Shown here: in pieces, positions 9,601 through 19,647 of the stretch | How positions within the stretch are numbered: position 1 is the first letter of the stretch | Layout of the letters: every line of letters starts with the position of its first letter | Assembly: GCA_040143965.1 (NCBI GenBank) | Contig: JASJQH010006910.1 | Coordinates: 1 to 42,383 of the forward strand | From: Basidiobolus ranarum | Taxonomy: Eukaryota > Basidiobolomycota > Basidiobolomycetes > Basidiobolales | DNA length: 42,383 nucleotides | Reading direction: 5' to 3' | Program-made: the position numbers and the translations under genes | The notes under the pieces: generated by a model | Database searches by the model: none | What the model was told of the DNA's origin: nothing | Seen by the model: the letters and a program-made list of their open reading frames with translations, nothing else

Positions 9601-11369
9601 ATGGATTCCATTGTTTGAGTCAAATTGGCAAGCAGTGATTCCTTACTGGCCATACATATACGAGATCCCGAAAGCAGAGTCGAAAATATGGTGACAACGG
9701 AAACATCAAAAGTATAGCTGGGAAACTGCAATATTCTATCATCGAATGATGGATTAAATACATCTTGTTGGCCTCGGATGAAGTTCACTACTGCAGCATG
9801 TTCAAGCATCACGCCCTTAGGGGCTCCGGTAGATCCAGAGGTATACAAAACGTAGCACAGGTTCCGCTGATGGAGATGCTCAACAACCAAATTCTCATCA
9901 GGTTGTTCCAACAATCTAGGATCCTGACTATCTATGAATTTGACGTCAAGTTCCGCGAATTTAGATCTGTAATTCGAAGAGCCTAAAACAACTGCTGCCT
10001 TCGTCTCTTGAATTATGAAATGGTTACGCTCATCAGGGTTGGAGGGATCCATTGGCACATACGCACCACCTGCTTTCAAAACAGCTAGCATAGCCACAAT
10101 CATATCTGTCGATTTGTCAAAACATAATGGCACCAGTGACTCAACTACAACTCCGGCCGCTCTAAGGTAATGTGCTATTCTATTTGCACGGTTGTTCAAC
10201 TCAGAATATGTTACAAATTCACTAGCCTCAAATTGCACCGCAATATTGTTTGGAGTACACAGTGCCTGTTCTTCAAATAGCTGATGAATGCATCCGTCAT
10301 GCGGTTGCTTTGTACTTCCGCCACTCCACTTGTTAAGTAACTCGTACTCTGATTGAGAGATAATACTGAAATCATTTACTCGAGTATCACCACTGGTAAC
10401 AATTCTCTCAAGTGATGTCTTCAGATGCTCCAGAATCCATTTGGCTTCTTCATGGGAGACCCAATTGTCATCATAGGCCATCGACAATTCGTGATACTTC
10501 GAACCAGTGAATATATCTAGCACTAGTGGATAATCAGCTGGCATAGAGGACTCGATCATCGTTAATCCAATAGAATTTATGAAAGAATTTGAATCATCCA
10601 CACCGAGATTCTGTATTACCAGAAGTGTATCGAATAACGACTCTTTCTGGTTTGCAATACAGTGTTTATGAATATCCTGTAGGCCAATATTCTGATAGCG
10701 ATATTGTTGCAATTGCTCGGCGTGCATACGAGCCAATGCTTCAATAAGCGTTGAATCCTCCTCAAAGTTAACACGGAGTGGCAATGTTGAGATACAAGGT
10801 CCGCAGATTCGCTCAATTCCTTCCACTGGAACGCTTCTTCCCGAATTGACAGTTCCAAAGACCACACTCGAGTTACCAGTATGATGTTTCAACACTATTG
10901 CCCAAGCCAAGTTGATGATTGTTGCTAAGGTGATATTGTGTTTAGCCGTAAATTCTGTGAAATCAACATGAATCTGCGCTGTAATGACATTATCTGCCTT
11001 CGCCTTCTGAGATAGAATTTCAGGCTTTGATATGCATGTCTTGGTGACACCATCAAGAATATCAGACCAGTAAGCAATTGATTCAGCTCTGCTAAGTTTC
11101 ACGTTGTAGCTGATGAACTGAGAGTAGGATGGCTTTGGGAGAATTACCTGTCCTTGATAAGCTGTCACAAGATCATTCAGCAACAGATCCATTGACCATC
11201 CATCGTACAACGTGTGATGAATAGTCCATATGAAATATGATTTTCCATGTTCACCGATTACTACAGTAAATCTAGTCAACAGCTTGCCACTTTCAACTCC
11301 GCGTTCTCGATCCAATACCAACACCTCCTGAAGTACTGCGTCGATTGACTCACAATCAGTTACATTCAC
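3657..11369 (-). CDS. Nonribosomal peptide synthetase, modules 3-4 (C-A-T-C-A-T-E-partial Te)
   Basis: A 2570-codon frame. Order by residue: rest of C3 1-345 (HHTLYDG 51-57); A3 ~360-866 with YTSGSTGAPKG, YGPTE and NVSGKTDRK; T3 ~888-956 (phosphopantetheine Ser923 in LGGDSI); C4 ~995-1435 (HHALYDG 1138-1144); A4 ~1446-1953; T4 ~1970-2040 (Ser2007); E4 ~2058-2480 (HHYVIDLVSW 2185-2194); start of a thioesterase from ~2525. Both C domains have the WTIHH-LYDGWSMD wording common in fungal NRPSs. By GrsA-style alignment I read substrate pockets D-V-V-D-I-I-G-V-A (A3) and D-A-L-N-Q-G-G-V-A (A4), and assign no amino acid. Odd points: A10 of A4 reads SSEKIDR (Glu for the usual Gly, Lys kept). E4 has ELHGRQ for EGHGRE. 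The ATG at 11369 is arbitrary, because the first half of C3 is encoded in the preceding frame. The frame ends at a TAG inside the thioesterase. Confidence 0.9.
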   Translation of the reverse strand: MNVTDCESIDAVLQEVLVLDRERGVESGKLLTRFTVVIGEHGKSYFIWTIHHTLYDGWSMDLLLNDLVTAYQGQVILPKPSYSQFISYNVKLSRAESIAYWSDILDGVTKTCISKPEILSQKAKADNVITAQIHVDFTEFTAKHNITLATIINLAWAIVLKHHTGNSSVVFGTVNSGRSVPVEGIERICGPCISTLPLRVNFEEDSTLIEALARMHAEQLQQYRYQNIGLQDIHKHCIANQKESLFDTLLVIQNLGVDDSNSFINSIGLTMIESSMPADYPLVLDIFTGSKYHELSMAYDDNWVSHEEAKWILEHLKTSLERIVTSGDTRVNDFSIISQSEYELLNKWSGGSTKQPHDGCIHQLFEEQALCTPNNIAVQFEASEFVTYSELNNRANRIAHYLRAAGVVVESLVPLCFDKSTDMIVAMLAVLKAGGAYVPMDPSNPDERNHFIIQETKAAVVLGSSNYRSKFAELDVKFIDSQDPRLLEQPDENLVVEHLHQRNLCYVLYTSGSTGAPKGVMLEHAAVVNFIRGQQDVFNPSFDDRILQFPSYTFDVSVVTIFSTLLSGSRICMASKESLLANLTQTMESMQVTMADFTPTVAGQIQPQDCPSLKKLICIGEMMTTSVRDIWAPHVQLSNGYGPTEAAVAVTYNHTLTTDTVCRNVGVPLPNNKIFILDSNLRVVPLGVVGELCISGVQLARGYLNRPDLTAKVFVENPVTPGERMYLTGDLARFNYDGSIEILGRKDNQIKLHGLRIELEEIEHIIHQQTSVANTCVLPVVINQETNHESLVAFIKFDDSDGNSNGEVAILTSDDEFITLQIDEIRGHISSRLPPYMMPSAFIPLTRMPINVSGKTDRKLLLNLVESMGTDDLYRFGKRGSDGSSSYFSETETVWLKLWSSILGLSEEYIGRNDSFFSLGGDSIVAIKLVAAARERGYDITVQKVFEYPTIAKLSQQCEPTEDRHAVNKEIERYALLGLNQEEVEALLNNEIQQSGISPDDVEDIYPCSPLQEALFAIGMNSNSDYLAQRVFLCDDDVDFERLKAAWISVIEANSILRTTVIFTNSGYSHLNGLQVVLGKNKIDWREVNIADDKVIDEILEEVLAIDRKCGIDVGKLLTRFTVLRCANGRSHFIWTIHHALYDGWSMDLMVDDLVTAYQRQVITERPPYSQFINFHAKLSRGEAIKYWSTILDGVTKSFISGSKPLFQKSEIQNSIKSKINIDFSEVTTKYNITLATVINLAWAIVLKYHTGNSDVVFGTVNSGRSVPVNGIDRICGPCISTLPLRVNLEEELTLGELMTRMHAEQLQQYRYQNIGLQDIQKECTDDQTGTLFDTLLVLQHLGTEDMDPLESSIGLAEVTTTMPADYPLVVQISTGSDEHEIAILYNDFMVSHEDVERISEHLKTALVNIVTNTNSRVRDFSIISNKEYELLNTWSGKTTKYTHTGYLHGLFEEQVVRTPSNIAVQFENSEFVTYLELNSRANRLSHYLRAAGVGVETLVPLCLDKSVNMVVAMLAVLKAGGAYIPIDPESPLERIQHIVKEVRAEIVITTRPYADNFEVQHLILIDDHQHLIQQYEDLNPTNGNLSPENLCYVIYTSGSTGKPKGVMLEHAAVCNFISGQREIWNITEDDSVLQFSSYSFDASVLDIYFPLYVGARICLASKDSLLSSLEEIMELMNVTCANLTTTIASRIHPGALPSLKRLQLGGEMMNATVRDRWAPYIQLSNGYGPTEAAVAVAIHSSLDKNTSCNNIGKPIGSNKLYLVDTNLQQVPLGVVGELCISGSQLARGYLNQPELTNESFVVNPFEDGTRLYRTGDLARFNMDGSILMIGRKDNQIKFNGLRIELDEIDHALHLHRQVSRACTLPLVVDMQAARKALVAFISFNGLTEENSEVVVLTDKDMKSCSLYINEIQVLAQKTLPHYMVPTIWIPLNRMPTNSSEKIDRNALSDLFIVHSSLHCEWNLYSTRAQPENDVERCIQQIWANVLGMPAETIGIHDTFRSLGGDSILAIQINSMCRKSMLQISVQSILQHQTISKLAEQAMLNSSGREIKDDVVGGLVELTPNQRMFLGMQQTNVNHFNQAWLLRVREKIDIALLRNSIHLLIKAHDIFRARFEQDSGKWQLRVYPISEVLYNVEHRYVESVEEVESHVHELQRSLDIINGPLFRFALYNIPNGEQLLFMTVHHYVIDLVSWQIIWDDLEQLLQGQECDYRSISFMKWSNMLADYSRTLDSTSWPDQTSTEPLQFEPDMLDRNTMGTTRLLSFKLDSYFSKLFANYCEKTSDVSILDFIIGSLAQSYCAIFGKKSMSVALELHGRQPWNSSIDISRTVGWFTAIYPVVVSVEEEDTIIDIIRQVVTLQHQIRGNEVNYGLLRYSNEIESSKMQSDPLQITLGYMPKSLEKSHSSTLLEKILPDSEYSFNLESISPEFRRQQIFNCMAHFVDDQFKASILYSEELHTEKQVQLWLESWESSMVTAIVSISRDPYAFSILSASLEKTFITPEKSTEITDVNSLDECMSLVCKSTSSPMFIIHCATGIATYFDLLRKYMRHTLYSISDPTLGTSTFFESIE

Positions 11370-11380
11370 CTCCTGCCAGT

Positions 11381-14300
11381 CTATATTTTTTTTCCCAGAA
11401 CTATTTGTAACCCATTCAAATGTGAATGAACCGAGTTTGCAAACACGATCGTAGTATGGAGAATAGGATTGGCCTCAATTACAGATATCCAGGCGGCTTT
11501 GAGACGATTAAAATCAACTTCATCACTGACAAATACTCGTTGAGTCAGGTAGTTAGACTTTGCTCTAAGACTGGTTGCGAATAAAGCTTCTTGCAGTGGT
11601 GCGCAAGGATAAATATCTTCAACTTCTGCTGGTAAAATACCATTGAGCTGAATTTCGTCATTTATCAACTTCTCTACTTCATCTTGGCTGAGTCGTAGTA
11701 GTGAGTATCTTTCAATCTCCTTAATCTCCGAGTGCTCATTCTCTAAAATGTCGCTTTGCTGTGCTAACTCTGCGATCGTAGGGAATTCGAATACTTGTTG
11801 GACAGTTGTATGATAGCCACGTTCTCGAGCAGCTGCAACTAGCTTAATGGCCACAATAGAGTCTCCACCCAAGCTGAAGAATGAGTCATATCTTCCGATA
11901 AATTCAGGTGATAAGCCCAATATGGATGACCAAATACTTACCCATTCTTTCTCGGTGTTAGTAAAATGCGACGGATCATCGCTCCGCTCGCGCCTTCCAA
12001 TCTTATAGAGATCTTCAGTGCTAATATCTTCTACTAGTTTAACAAGCAACTTTCTGTCTGTCTTTCCACTAATAGTCTTGGGAAGGTAGGTTATTGGTAC
12101 AAAGGCATTTGGCATCATATATGGGGGCAGCTTTGATAAAATATGACCACGAATTTCCTCGATCTGTGTAATCAGGTAATCGTCATGCCCTGTTACAATT
12201 GCGACTTCACTCGAGGTACTGTTATCCGTTATATCGAATTTGATAAACGCCACCAATGACCTGTGATTGGTCTCTTGATTAATAACCACCGGAAGAACAC
12301 AGTTGCTGCTCACACCTGGCTGTTGATGAATAATATGCTCAATCTCCTCCAGCTCGATTCTCAAACCATGGAGCTTAATCTGGTTTCCCTTTCTTCCAAC
12401 CAACTCGATAGTCCCATCATGATTGAACTTGGCCAAGTCGCCAGTGAGGTAGAGTCTCTCTCCGGGAGCGAAAGGATTATCAACAAAGGTATTTGCGGTG
12501 AGATCTGGCCTATTGAGATATCCTCGAGCAAGTTGAATACCAGAAACGCATAACTCGCCAACTGCTCCTAGTGGAACAATTCTCAGAGTGGAGTCGAGTA
12601 TCAGAATCTTGTTATTGGGTAACGGTCTTCCGAGGTTACTGCATGAGGTATGTAGGTCCACACTATCATTGTATAGTATCATTACCGCCGATTCTGTTGG
12701 ACCACCAGCATTAATCAGTTGAACATGTGGTGCCCAAGTATCACGCATAGCAATTGGCATCATTTCCCCCGTACTAATTAACCTCGTGAGGCTTGGGCAG
12801 GACTCTGGCTGGATTTCAGCAGCAACCGTGGGCGTAAGGATAGCACAAGTGATTCTCATTGATTCCATATTGTAGGCCAGATTTGATAGCAGCGATTCTT
12901 TACTAGCCATACATACGCGAGCTCCAGAGATTAATGTGCATAGAATCTCAATGACTGAAGCGTCAAATGTGTAACTGGCAAATTGCAACACATTATCATT
13001 ACAATCCAGGTTCCACTTATCCCGCTGACCAAGCATATAGTTGACCACAGAAGCATGCTCAAGCATAGCACCTTTAGGAGTTCCAGTAGTTCCAGAGGTA
13101 AATATGATGTAGCACAAGTTCCGATCATTGAGCAAGTCAATGACCGGATTGTCGGCAGATTGGTCCAACAATAAACGACTCTGGCTAACAATAGTTGTGA
13201 CCTCTAATCCGGCGAATTTCTCTGTGTATTCGGCGGTAGTCAAAATAACGGTGGCATTTGTCTCCTTGATTATAAAGTGATTACGCTCATTTGGATTTGC
13301 GGGATCCAAGGGAACATACGCTCCTCCAGCCTTATTGACTGCCAACATTGCCACAACCATCTCAATCGATTTGTCGAAACACAATGGTACAAGTGACTCC
13401 ACACCTACTCCAGCAGCTGTCAGGTAATGGGACAACCTGTTTGCCCTAATGTTCAGCTCGGAATATGTCACAAACTCACTGTGTTCAAATTGCACCGCAA
13501 TATTGTTTGGAGTAGCTATCACTTGTTCTTCAAACAATGTATGAATACAACCTTGAGCACTTTGTCCTTGAATAGAACTCGTGGCCTCGATATAGTTTAC
13601 ACTGCTTCCTGAATAAGAGAGAATCAGTCTCATCTCGTAGTCGGATACGATTGCAATGGCGTCCATGGTTGCTTCTTGGCTGGTACTGATAATTGCCTTC
13701 AAAATTTTATCTAACCTTCCAAGTATAAGATCTGCATGTAAAGGCATTAGAACGTTATGGTCATAATCCAACCGGTAGTCAATGCCTCCGATCCCAGCGT
13801 AAATGGAGAGAACCAGAGAGTATTCAGTAGGTTCTATAATTTTCTGCAGCTCAAAAGACAACTTCTCAGTATTATTTGTAATAGATTCACAGGCGTCAAA
13901 TAACTGAAAGTTAAAAAGGGAATCGAACTCTAGTGCTGCACCGTTTTTCTTACATGATTGCTTTATAGTTTGTAGCCCAACATGCTGGAATGGAATACTC
14001 GCGATAGTGTGCTTATATAGGCTCTGCAACCAGTCGCTTACGGCCATCTTACCATCGTAGATAACCCTGAGTGGTAAAGTATCGATACATGGACCGATTA
14101 CTTGGTCGATGTTTTTCATTTCAATGTTTCTACCATTCACTAGAGTTCCGTATGTACATTCATTCATTCCATAGAGTGAATGAAGGACTAGTCCCCAAGC
14201 TGCTTGAAACAATATCGAGGTAGTTATTCCAGTTTTGCTCGCATAGTCCTTTAAATCTTGCATAGAAATGTTGCATTTAGCTTTACATTGCAATTGCGAT

Positions 14301-17300
14301 TGCTCCTCCGCAAGGCTGTCTGTGATGCTTAGCTTCGGAAGTGCACAAGGTGCAACATTTAGCAAATAGTTGTTCCAAAATTCAGACTTATTTTCTTTCT
14401 CATCCTTCTTTTGTTCAAGGATATGGAATTGTATGAAGTCTCTGAAAGGAATCGTAGTTGGTCTGGACGTTTTATTGTATACTGCGGAGAGGTACTTCAT
14501 CACTATTCTATCTGACCAACCATCGTTTATCGCATGATGTCGACTGATAATCATTCTTGCTCTTCCATCGTTCTGTTCCATTAAACATATACGTATATTA
14601 GGTTTGCCGAGGGGAAATCCTTCTCTTACGTCTGCTGTAAGATATTCCTGCAAAACGGTTTCGGCCTCTTGGCTCTGTACCAAAAGATGATCCAGACTTA
14701 CATCAATTTGCTTCAACACGACTTGCAAGTATGTTCCAGATATATGTGTGGACAGTGGGTTGTTGATAAATACTGTTCGCATTATTGGTATATCCTGGAT
14801 TACGGTATTCCAAGTTGAGTATAATTCTTCAAAATCCCAGTGGCCAACCAACTCGTATACATCTTGAACGTGATACAAATTGGATGATCTCATGTTTCCA
14901 ATTATTAGGCCTTCTTGGATTGAAGAACAAGGAAAGATATCTTCAATCGCTTGGATAAAGTTTTCTCCATATTCCAATCTTGTCTTCTGAATCAAAAGGT
15001 CTACTTCAAGTGGGGTCAATGACAAAAGTGGAAGATCGGAGTTTGTAAAGCCTGATGCATTTGTATTGGCACATGTTACAATTGCCTCGCTGAGGGTATC
15101 ACGCCAGGACTGAAGCCATTGATGTATCTTCTCTTTGCTATGAAGAGCATTACTGAAGGAAATGGAGGCATGTAGGTTATTTTGCTTCATGGTTACTTCA
15201 GCTTCAATGGCATTCATTCGTCTCCACTTTGGACCGATCATGTTCAAATCAAAGCTATATTCCTCAGTTACATCCTGTAATAGGGAGTTCGCTTTTTCCA
15301 AATGCTGGAACCTGCCTAAGTAATTGAAACCAACTTGTAGGTGATCCTGAGCAAATACTGAAGTGGTTTTCTCGTTGAGGTAGCGAAGAAGACCATAATT
15401 GAAACCACGGTGTGGTATAATTTTGCGCAAATCTTTAGTTCGTACAAGAACATCAATTATCGATTCATCAGCATTAACTGAGATGTTCACTGGGTAAATA
15501 GTGGTAAACCAACCGATGGTTCGTGAGATATCAATTGAATCATCCCATGGCTCACGACCGTGTCCTTCTGTAGCAATAGCAAGAGAGGGAGCATTAAAAG
15601 TTTTGCAGTAAGATGCAGCAAGAGAGGAGAGCATGAAATCCACAGCCTCTGTTCTGTAGGCATCATTACTCACACTAAATAATAGATCGGTGTGCTCCTT
15701 CTGTAACGAAAAAGACAACGTTTGCACGGTATCCATGGTGTTGAGATGTAGTTTGGAAATATCAATATCCAGGGGTACTATTGGAGTTTGTACTGGCCAG
15801 TCAGTTAAGGCTAAAGATTCTGCGTGAGACCTTAGCAATCCACTCCAGGTTTTGAATGAAAGTGTCCTATAAGATAATGACTCTCCTCTGAGTAAACTCT
15901 CCAGATCTTCCCAGATGACACGCCAGGAGACTAAATCAATGATGTAGTGATGAATAGTCATAAATAGTAGCTGGTCTCCATTAGGAAGATCATAAAGTGC
16001 AAAAGACGATATTGGTCCAGACTCAAGATTGAGGCTTCTCTGAATTTCACCGACATTTTTCTTTAATTCCTCTAGGTTTTCTATCTGCGAGTGTGTAACC
16101 TTTACCGGGGCTTCATTTGCAGGTAGAATTTGTTGTCTCCAGCAGCCATCCGATCTTGTAAAACGAACGCGAAGCATTGCATGATGAACTGTGAGTTCCT
16201 TTAGTGCCTCCTTTAAGTCACATACCCTAATTGGAGTTTTAACTCTCACTAACCACGATAAATGGAAATGGTTGACATCTGACTGCTCAACACCAAAATA
16301 CTGACTCTGAATTGGAGTGAGCGGGATCACATTGTTCTCAGTGGTTTCGTCCGCCTCATCATATCCTACAAATCTACTGGAGATCTCTTCTGCATAGTTG
16401 CTTAGCTGGTGAATAGTGGGATACTCTAGAATTCTTTGTACTGATATTTTCACTCCCATTTGGCGACACATGGACGATACTTGAATAGCTGAAATGGAAT
16501 CACCGCCTAGATGGTAGAATGAATCAGTGGTTCCTATCTGATTAGGGTCAATGTTTAGCACATCTGCCCAGGCTTTTTGCAGGACTCTCTCCGTCTGCGT
16601 GCTTGGTTGTATCCTCTCAGCATTCGATTCCTGAGTAAGATGGCGTAGTTGATCTGAAGCAGTCTCTCGGAATATAGCTTCTAGTGCCTTGGAATCAGTC
16701 TTACCACTGGTATTAATGGGAATTCGGTTTAGAGGTACCCATACAGTTGGTATCATGTATTGAGGCAATGTTTTTCGAGCTGATTCCTGTAGAGCCGCGA
16801 TCTTTGGGGATGTCTCCGTACTCTTCAGTACTTGAACTGAATATTCTTCACTGACCATGCCTTGGAAGGTCACAAAAGCGACCAGTGTGCTCTTTCTCGC
16901 TGTGGATATCAATCTGACAGACGCGTGAGCAACTTCAGAACACTGATGTAGCGCATGTTCTACTTCATCCAGCTCGATACGCAGACCATTTAACTTTATC
17001 TGATTATCTTTACGCCCTAAGATTACGATCGATCCATCTGGATTGTATCTTCCGAGATCTCCAGTCTTATAAAGTCGTTCTCCTTTAGTAAAGGGAGAAT
17101 TAATGAAAGCCGGTTTCGTTAGATCGGGCCTATTTAGGTAACCCCGAGCCATCTGAGGACCGCTAAAACAGATTTCTCCAATGGCACCAAGTGGAACTAA
17201 CTCTAATTGGTCATTAAGAATAAATGCTTTGTTTCTACCTATCGGCCAGCCAATATTGTTACAGGCTGTATCAGAGCTTAATGACGTTCTAACCACAGTG

Positions 17301-18969
17301 TAGACCGTAGTCTCGGTAGGACCGTATCCATTGTGTAGATCCACTTCTTTAGCCCAGGAATCACGCACCGATCTAGTCATCATTTCACCACCCTGCTGCA
17401 GCATTCTAAGTGTAGGAATTTCATGAGGTCTGATTAAGCCTGCCACTGTGGTAGTTAACTGGGCTGCGGTGACACTCATAAGTCGTGCCATCTCAGCCAA
17501 ATTCGTGAGTAAATTATTTTTCGACGCCAAACAAATACGCGAACCTACAGTAAGATTCACAAAAAAGTCGAGAATAGATGCGTCAAAAGTGTAATTGGAG
17601 AATTGCAAGTAACGATCATCTTCACAAAGATTTAAAATATTTTGATGAGCGTTAATGTAATTTACCGCTGCCCTATGCTCTATCATTACACCTTTCGGTA
17701 CTCCTGTTGATCCTGAAGTAAATATTAAGTAACTGAGATTGGTTGAGATCAACCGAGGGACGACAGGATTAGTTTCGGAGTTTCTCGCGAATTGCTCGTC
17801 AATAGTGCTTTCTATTAGGATTAATTGAGGATTGGAGCATTCGTCGAAAATATTCATCAAATCCCTTGTAGTTAGACAAATAGTGGCCTTGGTTTCATTA
17901 ACAATGAAAGATACGCGCTCTTTTGGATATTCTGGATCAAGAGGGACGTAGGCACCACCAGCTTTGAGTATTGCCAGAAGGGCGACTACCATGTTAATTG
18001 ACTTCTCAAAACAGACGGGAACAATTGTTTCCGGGCCTACTCCAAGGTTGATGAGATAATGAGCCAGTCTATTAGAACGCAAGTTTAGTTGGGAATATGT
18101 GACCACTTCTTTGTCTTCAAATTGGAGAGCAATGTTATTCGGTGTTCTTTCCACCTGCCTCTCAAAGAGATGATGTATGCAGGATTCATCTAGCAACTCA
18201 TTGTAATCGTCTTTTTGTAGTTGCCATGTATGTAGGAAAAGGGATTTTTCTTCTTCAGGAGTCCAATTCAAGAAATTTAGAGGCAAATCAAGATTTGCAA
18301 TCAAGCTTCTAGCAATGTGAACGAATTGATTAGCTAGATGTTGGCCTTGGTCTTGTTCAAAATAGGCGCTGGAGAAGTTAAGTTGTACGTCGAGATACCC
18401 TTGGTCCAACCAAATTATGGCATAGACAGCCAGCTAACAGAGATTGATAAGTATTAGTAAGTTGGATTAGAATGATTCTTAATAGAAACGTGTACCTGTG
18501 GGCGCTTTTTCAGGTTGGCGAGAGGATCCTTATTAGAGAAAAAAATGGAGGTATTGAATTGATGGCATTGATCACCAGTGTAGGATGTTTTCTGATTGTC
18601 AGTATCTACGAACGATGTATCAGATAACTGCTGAAGCCATTCAGCAACAGAGAGTCTTTCTCCATTTTCATCGAAAGTTGATTGGAATACCCGTAAATCT
18701 TCAAGATCTGCAATAGATTCACCATTGTTGGTACCAAAGGCAAAATCCGAATTTCTGGTATATAGATTGAGTATGATGGCCCAAACGGCATGAACCAATG
18801 TCACCTCGACCTTTGGCAGACATCTCAGAGCACCATGTGCATAAAGTTGACCAAGAGATATGCCACTTTTTCTAGTAACATTGAAGGTACAAGCAGTACC
18901 TTGATTCTCAGAAGCTTCAACAGATATTAGCACTGGGAAAAGGCACACGTTAGCCGATTGCATGTTCAT
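11381..18969 (-). CDS. Nonribosomal peptide synthetase, modules 1-2 (half C-A-T-E-C-A-T-partial C)
   Basis: Two exons, 18496-18969 and 11381-18433, give the N-terminal part of the NRPS. Exon 1 codes only for the second half of a condensation domain (WAIILNLYTRNSDFAFG, then the VAEWLQQL region) with no HHxxxDG seen. In exon 2 numbering (codon 1 at 18409): A1 ~78-580, T1 ~605-675 (Ser638), E1 ~693-1115 (HHYIIDLVSW 820-829, EGHGRE 948-953, intact), C2 ~1150-1600 (HHAINDG 1291-1297), A2 ~1621-2128, T2 ~2150-2218 (Ser2184), then C3 breaks off. Pocket readings: A1 D-A-L-Q-Q-G-G-V-Y, A2 D-A-I-I-I-T-A-V-M (no product inferred). A2 has AGGPTE instead of YGPTE. I chose the ATG at 18969 because it lies 47 nt from a TATA box; an upstream in-frame ATG at 19026 overlaps that box. 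The frame ends in TAG (11381-11383) right after an A8 run, and C3 continues in another frame at 11369. Confidence 0.85.
18434..18495 (-). other. Intron in the NRPS gene (62 nt)
   Basis: On the minus strand the donor is CAG|GTACAC and the acceptor TGTTAG|CTGG, with a TACTAAT branch-like site about 20 nt before the acceptor. Both exons are in phase 0. Removal joins the RPQ end of exon 1 to LAVYAIIWLDQGYLDVQ, which reads as a normal C-domain end. Confidence 0.8.
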
Positions 18970-19015
18970 GTTATATGATATTAGTCTTGAATCATGATTA
19001 CGACTACGTCGATGC

Positions 19016-19023
19016 TTTTTATA
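19016..19023 (-). promoter_or_regulatory. TATA box of the NRPS gene
   Basis: The minus strand reads TATAAAAA immediately after the ATG at 19026-19024, so that ATG is probably not used. The next in-frame ATGs lie at 18969 and 18963, 47-53 nt downstream, matching the TATA-to-ATG spacing of other genes here. Confidence 0.55.
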
Positions 19024-19300
19024 CATTAGTAAAGGTTAACCATCTGCAACCTTAAACCTGAGTTCCCCAGATTTGACCCCCACTATTCTTGTAAATTACA
19101 GAAAAGCAACTCCGCTCGTTAATTTTGTGCGACTCTGGAAATTGACAATATTTATCTTTTCTAGATACATGATGGTTGTACATGAATGTAAATTCTACAG
19201 AGAAGCTCTAGAATTACAACATGAAGACGAATTAATACCCACAAAATACTAGAAATCATGATACAAGGTTTAATGAAATTCGTCAACTCCAAGTAACGCA

Positions 19301-19504
19301 TGGGAGAACCAAGTTTTAGGATACTTGTACAAATCTCAACCGAGGCCAGTATTGATACATATTCTGCCAAAGAAACTCTGGAAATGTGCTAGTACGATAC
19401 AAAATCCAGAATGTTACAGATTTGGCTTAATGAAATTACAAATGTCTGGTGATATACTAACTTTTATGTTATTCAGGCATTGAATCCAGAGATTGGTTCT
19501 CCCA
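19301..19504. repeat. Short inverted repeat pair (12 bp arms, 180 bp apart)
   Basis: TGGGAGAACCAA at 19301-19312 is the exact reverse complement of TTGGTTCTCCCA at 19493-19504. I see no clear target-site duplication. It could be the ends of a small non-autonomous element or chance. Confidence 0.35.
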
Positions 19505-19647
19505 CACTACTTACGATGTGACATACGGCTCTATCTTGGGATATAGTAACAAACGTATCAACCGTTATCGTCCAATGAGACATAAATGTTACTGTGACTC
19601 GACCTTGTGTACAGTGAGTGCACTACACGAACTGTATTGGTACTTGA

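Noticed and set aside
19161-19370. Minus-strand frame upstream of the NRPS as the missing half of the first C domain
   Set aside because: No HHxxxDG or other condensation-domain wording; hydrophobic chance frame.
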